A DNA stretch of 24,767 bases from JAHFPN01 sp036559465 (GTDB lineage Bacteria; Pseudomonadota; Alphaproteobacteria; Rhizobiales; Xanthobacteraceae), in NCBI GenBank assembly GCA_036559465.1, contig DATBTC010000051.1:1-24767 (forward strand). The letters run 5' to 3'. The notes below the pieces were generated by a model. The model ran no database searches. It was not told where the DNA came from and saw only the letters and a list, made by a program, of their open reading frames with translations. Position 1 is the first letter of the stretch. Each line of letters begins with the position of its first letter. Position numbers and translations under genes: made by a program. Positions 17,035 to 23,477 of the stretch are shown piece after piece.

Positions 17035-17961
17035 CTATCTGAATCGGCCGCGCCGCTTTTCCTTCTCCTTCGGCGCAAAATTCTGTTTCTGCTTGGATTT
17101 GGGCTCGAATTTCGGCGTCATTTTTGGTGCCGTCTTCGGCGCTAGTTTGGGCGTCAGCTTCGGTGTCGCTTTCGTCGCTCCTTTGAGCCGGGCCGGAGCG
17201 ACCGCCGGGCTCCTCAACAAATGCCGGGGTACCGCATTCCGATAGCGCCCGGCTACGGCCGACGTCGTGCGGAATCGGGGTCCCAGCGCTTCCGGCCGCG
17301 CCAGGAACGGCAAGGCCGTAGTGAACGAGACGTTTCTCAGGAACGTGCCGTCCCAGCGCTCACGTACAGAAATAGCGCCGGCCGGTGTCAGATGCAGATA
17401 ACGCCCCACGACATTATGCGCTTGGCAGCCGCCGCGGCGGGCGCACACATCGACCCCGCCGTCGATCATGGCCACCGCCATCTCCCCGTCGGCGGCGACG
17501 AATACGTCGAACGTGGTGCCGCGCACCCCGATCGTCGCCGTTGGCGTGGCGATCTGATAGGCGCCGCTCGCGCTCTTGCCGCTGATGAAACGGAACGCGC
17601 CCTTGGTCAGCTGGACCGTGACGGCTGTGGCCGACCGGTTGGCGCCGTACACGAAGCGATCGAGCTTGACCACCGAGCCCGGGCCGATCGCGAGCCGCGT
17701 GTCGTCATGAAACTCGAACTGGCCGATTCCCTTGTCGTCTGTCGCGATACGTTCTTCCTGAAAGACCCGGTCGCCCGCCTTGAGCACGCGGATTGACCCG
17801 GCGTCGTCGCCCGTCACCTCGGTGGTGATCTCGGTCGCCTTGCCGATTTCGGGCGCGCCCACGGCCGGAGACGCCATCAGCAGCGCCGCGGCGAGCAGAA
17901 CAAGATGGATCATGGGATTGAATCCGAAACGCTTCTCAGCGAGTACATTTTCAGCAGCCAT
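17035..17961 (-). CDS. Secreted FecR-domain protein with Pro-Lys tail
   Basis: The 308-residue protein has an N-terminal signal-like segment (about 17-36, ending SPAVGA), then a FecR-like beta domain. The hallmark YQIATPTATIGVRGTTFDVFV is split around residues 135-155, preceded by FHDDTRLAIGPGSVVKLDRFVY. It lacks the N-terminal anti-sigma helix and a following TonB receptor or ECF sigma gene, so it is not a classic FecR regulator. It resembles the stand-alone secreted FecR-domain proteins common in Hyphomicrobiales, function unknown. The C-terminus is a Lys/Pro/Arg-rich tail with six XPKX repeats. ATG 17961 gives a KR-containing n-region; ATG 17913 would place the start directly at MIHLVLL, without a positive charge. 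It begins 2 bp after the monooxygenase stop, so the two form one operon. Confidence 0.75.
   Translation of the reverse strand: MAAENVLAEKRFGFNPMIHLVLLAAALLMASPAVGAPEIGKATEITTEVTGDDAGSIRVLKAGDRVFQEERIATDDKGIGQFEFHDDTRLAIGPGSVVKLDRFVYGANRSATAVTVQLTKGAFRFISGKSASGAYQIATPTATIGVRGTTFDVFVAADGEMAVAMIDGGVDVCARRGGCQAHNVVGRYLHLTPAGAISVRERWDGTFLRNVSFTTALPFLARPEALGPRFRTTSAVAGRYRNAVPRHLLRSPAVAPARLKGATKATPKLTPKLAPKTAPKMTPKFEPKSKQKQNFAPKEKEKRRGRFR
17095..17166 (-). repeat. 12-bp degenerate tandem repeat coding for (T/A/E)-P-K-x units
   Basis: The coding sequence has six consecutive four-residue units (TPKL, TPKL, APKT, APKM, TPKF, EPKS) near the C-terminus of the FecR-domain protein. The visible DNA is degenerate between units, so the repeat is kept at protein rather than nucleotide level. 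It makes a highly basic, extended tail. Confidence 0.8.
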
Positions 17962-17963
17962 CG

Positions 17964-19121
17964 TCAACGACTGTCGCGCAATCCCGCCTGCTTGAGCAAC
18001 GGATACGTTGCTTCGCGGAAGTCGCGCATGCCCGCCTCGAAACGCGGCCAGCACAGGATCACGCCGTCGATGCCCGCTTCCGATAGCGTCGCCAATCCAT
18101 CGACGATCTGCTCTCTCGTTCCAATCAGGTTATATCCGCCCCAGCCGGCGATCAGCGCCTCCTGCATGATCCGTTTGCGATCGGCCGGCAGATTGCGCGC
18201 GTTGACGTCGAGCATGAAGGTCTCGACTGCGTTGCCGGCGGCTTCCCAATCGCCCTTCCGGTTGACGTAATAGTCGTAAAACGCGCGCGCTTCTTTCTCG
18301 GTATTCGCCTGAACGATATTGGCGAGCGTCCACACGCTTATTTCGCGTCCATACTCCTCACGTGCGAGCTTCTGAAAAGCCTGCACGTGCGCCTTCCAGG
18401 TCTCCATGCTCTGGTCCGTGCCGCCGCGCACGACCGTGTAGACCATGTCGCAGTGCTTCGCCGCGAAATGGCGGCCGCGCTCCGAGCTCGCCGCGTTCAT
18501 GATCGCAGGATAGGGCTTCTGCAGCGGCTTGGGTTGCAAATAGCCTTTCTTGATCTTGTAGTATTTTCCTTCGAAATCGAAATCTTCGTCTTCGGTCCAC
18601 AGCCGCTTGACGATCTGCACCCATTCCTCGGCGCACTCGTAGCGCTCGGCGTGATGCAGCATCGGCGTCCCGAACATGTCGATCTCAGGCTGGTTCCAGC
18701 CGGTGACCAGATTGAGCGTGAAGCGGCCATTCGAGATGTGGTCGATCGCCGCTCCCTGCTTGGCCGCGATGATCGGGTGATTGAGCGACATATGCGCGGT
18801 CGAGAGGACGCCGCATTTTTCGGTGAGTGCGCTGATCCCGGCCGCCCAGGTGAAGGATTCAAACCCGGGGCCTTGCGGATTGGTGGCGCCGCCGAAACCG
18901 CGCCAGCGCGCCACCGGCACCAATGCCTCGAACTCCATTTCATCCGCGAGCTTGGCGAGCCTCAGCGTGTTTGGCCAAGAAATCTCGAGCTTGCCGTCGA
19001 GATCGGACATGACGCAGCCCGAGTCGAGATTGGTCTGAAAAGTCCCGAGCTTGAGCTTCCTGCCGCCGAAGGCCGGGTTGGTCTCGCGCCGGTCCTTGCG
19101 CGTGCTCGCCTTGGCGTTCAT
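17964..19121 (-). CDS. LLM-class flavin-dependent monooxygenase
   Basis: The 385-residue cytoplasmic protein belongs to the bacterial-luciferase-like, FMNH2-dependent monooxygenases, close in pattern to SsuD (alkanesulfonate), SfnG (dimethyl sulfone) and RutA (uracil). Visible blocks are LKLGTFQTNLDSG (about 23-35), RWRGFGGATNPQGPGFESFTW (split at about 72-92), ISNGRFTLNLVTGWNQPE (129-146) and RYECAEEWVQIVKRLW (160-175). The C-terminal GTREQIVDGLATLSEAGIDGV segment is typical. The substrate cannot be decided. No flavin reductase gene lies next to it here, although two-component enzymes of this class need one. It is transcribed opposite to ftsH and glmM and is the first gene of a two-gene unit with the FecR-domain gene. 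Confidence 0.88.
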   Translation of the reverse strand: MNAKASTRKDRRETNPAFGGRKLKLGTFQTNLDSGCVMSDLDGKLEISWPNTLRLAKLADEMEFEALVPVARWRGFGGATNPQGPGFESFTWAAGISALTEKCGVLSTAHMSLNHPIIAAKQGAAIDHISNGRFTLNLVTGWNQPEIDMFGTPMLHHAERYECAEEWVQIVKRLWTEDEDFDFEGKYYKIKKGYLQPKPLQKPYPAIMNAASSERGRHFAAKHCDMVYTVVRGGTDQSMETWKAHVQAFQKLAREEYGREISVWTLANIVQANTEKEARAFYDYYVNRKGDWEAAGNAVETFMLDVNARNLPADRKRIMQEALIAGWGGYNLIGTREQIVDGLATLSEAGIDGVILCWPRFEAGMRDFREATYPLLKQAGLRDSR

Positions 19122-19147
19122 TAACCATACCCCTCCGGCCGGCGCGG

Positions 19148-19177
19148 ATAGTCCACAGGGCCTGCCTACGGCGTCAA
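19148..19177 (-). promoter_or_regulatory. Candidate promoter for the monooxygenase/FecR unit
   Basis: On the minus strand TTGACG (19172-19177) is followed after 18 bp by GACTAT (19148-19153), about 27 bp before the monooxygenase start. The -35 match is good and the -10 weak. Confidence 0.3.
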
Positions 19178-19287
19178 CTGCGGCACGGGGCCGATACGTT
19201 ATGTTCGCTCACGAAATTTGAACCTTCTCGTGCGAGGATCGCGCTACAATAAGCAACAATCGGGCAGGGCGGGGCATCCCGGACATC

Positions 19288-20631
<1,344 letters not shown>

Positions 20632-20726
20632 TTTTTACTTCCCGTTAACTTTTAGCAAACACTGCGCGAAGCGAGCGCCGGCAAGGCGCCGCGCCATGCG
20701 CATGTGTGTGCGATGAACGAACGTGG

Positions 20727-20743
20727 TTAAGAGTTAAGGTTAA
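20727..20743 (+). promoter_or_regulatory. Triple TTAA cluster upstream of the beta-barrel gene
   Basis: TTAA occurs at 20727-20730, 20734-20737 and 20740-20743, giving GGTTAAG at 20725-20731 and again at 20738-20744 with AGTTAAG between. The spacing does not fit the CtrA consensus (TTAA-N7-TTAA). The cluster is about 90-100 bp before the beta-barrel gene and close to where its promoter should be. It may be an operator or an A/T-rich promoter element. Confidence 0.3.
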
Positions 20744-20757
20744 GCGCTCTTTAGGCA

Positions 20758-20832
20758 ATGGCTGCCATCTTGCCGATTCTGGTAACCGGCGTCCGCCTTA
20801 GCGGGCTCGCCTTTTTGGAGATGGCAAGATGA
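20758..20832 (+). CDS. Putative 24-residue leader peptide ending on the beta-barrel start codon
   Basis: An ATG at 20758 opens a 24-codon reading frame (MAAILPILVTGVRLSG..., five leucines) that stops with TGA 20830-20832, overlapping the beta-barrel start ATG 20829-20831 as ATGA. The reading frame spans the whole leader, including a possible hairpin over the start codon. The Shine-Dalgarno match is weak (AGG about 2 bp before the ATG). An ORF this short can occur by chance, so coding is uncertain. The exact overlap with the next start is what makes translational coupling or attenuation worth considering. Confidence 0.25.
   Translation: MAAILPILVTGVRLSGLAFLEMAR
20766..20831 (+). promoter_or_regulatory. 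Leader structure covering the beta-barrel start codon
   Basis: CATCTTGCC (20766-20774) is perfectly complementary to GGCAAGATG (20823-20831), whose last three bases are the start codon. One G-U pair could extend the 9-bp stem inward. The Shine-Dalgarno GGAG (20817-20820) would sit in the loop, 8 bp from the ATG. The pairing would hinder initiation unless opened, for example by a ribosome translating the leader ORF. Confidence 0.4.
20788..20816 (+). terminator. Possible intrinsic terminator or attenuator inside the leader
   Basis: GGCG (20788-20791) pairs with CGCC (20808-20811), enclosing CCGC/GCGG (20793-20796 with 20801-20804), and is followed directly by TTTTT (20812-20816). The stem has mismatches and a bulge, so termination would be partial at best. 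It ends one base before the Shine-Dalgarno of the beta-barrel gene. Confidence 0.25.
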
Positions 20833-21638
20833 GTAACTCTAAGTATCTGGCGCTGGCCGCGGTCGTTGCTTCCGCGCTCACGCTGCAGCCCGCACGCGCC
20901 GCGGACATGCCGATGCCCTACATCCCGGCCCCGGTGGTCGAGGAATACGGCGGCTGGTACCTGCGCGGCTATATCGGCATGAGCAATCAGCAATTCAGAG
21001 GGCTCGACCACGTCCTGTTCGCGACAGCGCCAGGGTTCACGTGGATCGACACCGGCGGCTTCAGCAGCGCACCGTTCTTCGGCGGCGCTGTCGGCTATCA
21101 ATACAACAGCTGGCTTCGCTTCGATTTCAGCGCCGAATACCGCGGCGGCGCAAACTTCAAGGCGCTCGATTCGTTCCTCGCTCCGGGCCCGGTCGTGAAT
21201 ACGAACGACTACACCGCGATCAAGAAGGAGTGGTTGTTCCTGTTCAATGCCTTCGCCGATCTCGGCACCTGGCGCTCGATCACGCCCTATGTCGGCGCGG
21301 GCCTCGGCTTCGCCAATGTCACGATCAGCAATTTCCGCGACACCAACGTGATCGCCGGCGGCGGCGCCTATGCCGACACCGGCTCCCAGTGGAATTTCGC
21401 CTGGGCGCTCTACGCGGGCCTCGCCTACAAGGTTACGCCGACCTTCTCGGTGGATCTCGGCTATCGCTTCGTCAGCCTCGGCGACGGCAAGACTGGAATT
21501 CTCACCAATCTCGACGGCACCTGCACGGCTTGCCAACCGATGTACTTCCGCGGCATCTATTCGCACGACGTGATGCTCGGCATGCGCTGGATGCTCGACG
21601 ACGGCGGCTACGCCCCGCCGATCATGCGCAAAGGCTGA
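20829..21638 (+). CDS. Outer-membrane beta-barrel protein (Omp25/RopB-like)
   Basis: The 269-residue precursor has a Sec signal peptide (MSNSKYLALAAVVASALTLQ..., probable cut after ARA or ARAA at 24-25). Its alternating hydrophobic strands rich in Gly/Tyr/Trp are typical of small outer-membrane barrels of Hyphomicrobiales (WYLRGYIGMSNQQF, FFGGAVGYQYNSWLRFDFSAEYRGG, WLFLFNAFADLGTW, TPYVGAGLGFANVTI, WALYAGLAYKVTPTFSVDLGYRF, HDVMLGMRWML). Eight strands are likely. A cysteine pair sits in TCTACQP near the C-terminus, possibly an extracellular-loop disulfide. The protein ends in a hydrophilic tail (PPIMRKG) after the last strand, rather than in a terminal aromatic residue. The function is probably structural. 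The leader is unusual and the gene has its own strong terminator. Confidence 0.85.
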   Translation: MSNSKYLALAAVVASALTLQPARAADMPMPYIPAPVVEEYGGWYLRGYIGMSNQQFRGLDHVLFATAPGFTWIDTGGFSSAPFFGGAVGYQYNSWLRFDFSAEYRGGANFKALDSFLAPGPVVNTNDYTAIKKEWLFLFNAFADLGTWRSITPYVGAGLGFANVTISNFRDTNVIAGGGAYADTGSQWNFAWALYAGLAYKVTPTFSVDLGYRFVSLGDGKTGILTNLDGTCTACQPMYFRGIYSHDVMLGMRWMLDDGGYAPPIMRKG

Positions 21639-21660
21639 ACCGCCACAACACGATACCGGA

Positions 21661-21694
21661 AACGGCGCGGGATTTTCCCGCGCCGTTTTCGTTT
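21661..21694 (+). terminator. Strong terminator after the beta-barrel gene (copy 1 of a repeated terminator)
   Basis: AACGGCGCGGG (21661-21671) pairs with CCCGCGCCGTT (21677-21687), an 11-bp stem with a 5-nt loop ATTTT, followed by TTTCGTTT. Positions 21662-21695 are identical to 22842-22875. Confidence 0.92.
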
Positions 21695-21720
21695 GACTAG
21701 AGGCCCTGCGCGGGGGCTTC

Positions 21721-21753
21721 ATGACCGTTGAGATACCGAGGGGGCGGCCATGA
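21721..21753 (+). CDS. Putative 10-codon mini-ORF ending on the dehydrogenase start
   Basis: ATG 21721 opens a 10-residue frame (MTVEIPRGRP) stopping at TGA 21751-21753, which overlaps the dehydrogenase ATG 21750-21752 as ATGA. It could be a coupling peptide or chance. It lies 26 bp downstream of the terminator tail. Confidence 0.15.
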   Translation: MTVEIPRGRP

Positions 21754-22820
21754 GAAGCTACGACGTCTGCGAATGCGGCGCGCCCTTGCGCCTGATGGAG
21801 CGGCCGACGCCCAAGCCCGCCGGCACCGAAGTCCTGCTCAAGGTGCTTGCCGCGGGCGTCTGCCACAGCGACCTGCATATCTGGGACGGCTTCTACGAGA
21901 TGGGCGGCGGCAAGCGGATGAATCTCCTGGAGCGCGGCATCAAGCTGCCGCTCACCATGGGCCACGAGAATGTCGGCGAGGTGGTCGCGGTCGGCGCCGA
22001 GACCAGGGACGTAAAGATCGGCGACCGGCGGCTGGTGCATCCCTGGATGGGCTGCGGCGAGTGCGCCGTGTGCAAACGCGGCGAGGAACAGCTTTGCATG
22101 AAGCCGCGCAGCCTCGGCGTATACAGCAACGGCGGTTATGCCGATTACCTGATAGTTCCGCATCCCCGTTACCTGTTCGATATCGGTGATCTGCCGCCGG
22201 AGCGGGTCGCGCCGCTCGCGTGCTCGGGCGTTACCACCTATGGCGCACTGAAGAAGATCGGCCCCGTGCTTGCCGAAGAGCCGGTGGTAATCATCGGCGC
22301 GGGCGGCCTCGGGCTGATGTGCCTCGGCCTGCACAAGATCATGGGCGGGAAGGGAGCGATCATGGTCGACATCGACCCGGCCAAGCGCGAGGCGGCGATG
22401 CAGGCCGGCGCGCAAGCCGTGGTCGACGGCGCCGCACCGGACGCGGCGAAGCAGATCAGGGCGATGACCAATGGCGGCGCCTGGGCCGCGATCGATCTCG
22501 TCGGGGCATCGAGCACGGCGCGCCTCGGTATCGACAGCCTGATCGGCAAGGGCGGCAGGCTCGTCATCGTCGGCCTGTTCGGAGGCGACATCACGATTTC
22601 GACGCCGATGTTTCCCCTGCGGGCGATGACGGTGCAGGGCTCTTACGTGGGCAGTCTGCCGGAGATGGCGGAGCTGCTCGAGCTCGTGCGCCGCAAGGGC
22701 ATGCCGGACGTGCCGCTCACCACGCGCAAGCTCGCGGACGTCAACGCCGCGCTGAACGATCTCCGCGCCGGCAAGGTCGTCGGTCGGGTGGTGCTGACGC
22801 CGCCGATCGCCGTAGGCTAA
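21750..22820 (+). CDS. Zinc-dependent alcohol dehydrogenase
   Basis: The 356-residue cytoplasmic medium-chain dehydrogenase keeps all zinc ligands. The catalytic zinc is held by C38 (GVCHSDLH), H72-E73 (GHENVGEV) and C158 (LACSGVTTYGAL). The structural zinc is held by C102, C105, C108 and C116 (GCGECAVCKRGEEQLC). The nucleotide-binding loop is GAGGLG (183-188), and the acidic end of the next strand (MVDID, 205-209) suggests NAD rather than NADP. The substrate is unknown; primary or aromatic alcohols are likely from the family. A GAGGGGG Shine-Dalgarno lies within 21738-21746. The gene stands alone between two identical terminators. Confidence 0.92.
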   Translation: MRSYDVCECGAPLRLMERPTPKPAGTEVLLKVLAAGVCHSDLHIWDGFYEMGGGKRMNLLERGIKLPLTMGHENVGEVVAVGAETRDVKIGDRRLVHPWMGCGECAVCKRGEEQLCMKPRSLGVYSNGGYADYLIVPHPRYLFDIGDLPPERVAPLACSGVTTYGALKKIGPVLAEEPVVIIGAGGLGLMCLGLHKIMGGKGAIMVDIDPAKREAAMQAGAQAVVDGAAPDAAKQIRAMTNGGAWAAIDLVGASSTARLGIDSLIGKGGRLVIVGLFGGDITISTPMFPLRAMTVQGSYVGSLPEMAELLELVRRKGMPDVPLTTRKLADVNAALNDLRAGKVVGRVVLTPPIAVG

Positions 22821-22841
22821 GTCTCTACACGAAGAGAATTT

Positions 22842-22875
22842 ACGGCGCGGGATTTTCCCGCGCCGTTTTCGTTTG
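22842..22875 (+). terminator. Strong terminator after the dehydrogenase gene (copy 2)
   Basis: The 34 bases from 22842 are identical to those from 21662: a 10-bp stem with loop ATTTT and the tail TTTTCGTTTG. It lies 21 bp after the dehydrogenase stop. On the opposite strand the tail is poor in T, so it probably serves only the plus strand. Confidence 0.92.
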
Positions 22876-22923
22876 GTAGCAGCAATGTCTCAGGTTGACC
22901 CTACTCGGACGTGGTCCCTGCAG

Positions 22924-23475
22924 TTAGGCGAGCCGTCGCCTTCCCAAAATTCCCAAAACCGCCAAAATCACCGCTGCAAGCACGATAATCGCGAGCGTGA
23001 GATTCGGCACATAATAGGTGGTGTAGACCTCCCAGCCGAAGAAACGCAGAATCTCCGACACCTCCGTATAGATGCCGACGAGATGACCGCCGAGGGTTCC
23101 GGTAATCCCAAGCAACGCACTGCCGAGGATCGCCAATCCGGCCATAACCCAGCGCATCATGCCTTCCCAGACCGCTTCCCCCTGGATCCATCGGATCGCC
23201 AACAGCAGGGCCCAATAGGCCAAGGTCCATGTTGCCAACAGCACATGGTTGCGCCCGAGCGGCGAGGAGGAGATGGACTCCCAGGGCCACACCAGGAGAC
23301 CGACGACGAAGGCGACCACTCCGGAGAGAACGCCGATGAACAAGAGCGGGACAAGCGCCCGGTCGATGGCTTTAGCCAACGCGCTGTCGGAGACCGCGCG
23401 CACCAGGATCGCAAGCGTCGCCGTCATCAAGAGGGCGATCGGAAAATGAACCAGAACAGCGTGATTTGCGCCCAT
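22924..23475 (-). CDS. DUF2231-like integral membrane protein
   Basis: The 183-residue protein has about five hydrophobic helices (HFPIALLMTATLAILVRAV; ALVPLLFIGVLSGVVAFVVGLLVW; VLLATWTLAYWALLLAIRW; WVMAGLAILGSALLGITGTLGGHLVG; NLTLAIIVLAAVILAVLGIL). The pattern of an N-terminal H-F-P-I-A and a later TGTLGGHLV is that of DUF2231-type membrane proteins, in which the histidines could bind haem. ATG 23475 lies 2 bp after the upstream gene's stop, so both are in one operon. A longer start at 23565 would lie inside that gene. A redox or electron-transfer role with its neighbour is inference. Confidence 0.75.
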   Translation of the reverse strand: MGANHAVLVHFPIALLMTATLAILVRAVSDSALAKAIDRALVPLLFIGVLSGVVAFVVGLLVWPWESISSSPLGRNHVLLATWTLAYWALLLAIRWIQGEAVWEGMMRWVMAGLAILGSALLGITGTLGGHLVGIYTEVSEILRFFGWEVYTTYYVPNLTLAIIVLAAVILAVLGILGRRRLA

Positions 23476-23477
23476 GA

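Noticed and set aside
19218..19250. TTGAAC ... TACAAT as the glmM promoter
   Set aside because: The spacer is 21 bp, too long for a normal sigma70 promoter. TACAAT alone may still be the -10 box.
20727..20743. TTAA cluster as a CtrA binding site
   Set aside because: The spacings between TTAA units are 3 and 2 bp (9 bp from first to third), not the 7 bp of the CtrA box.
20751..22415. 554-codon open frame on the minus strand
   Set aside because: It is antisense to the beta-barrel gene, its terminator and the dehydrogenase, with an Ala/Arg/His-rich sequence lacking any recognisable domain.
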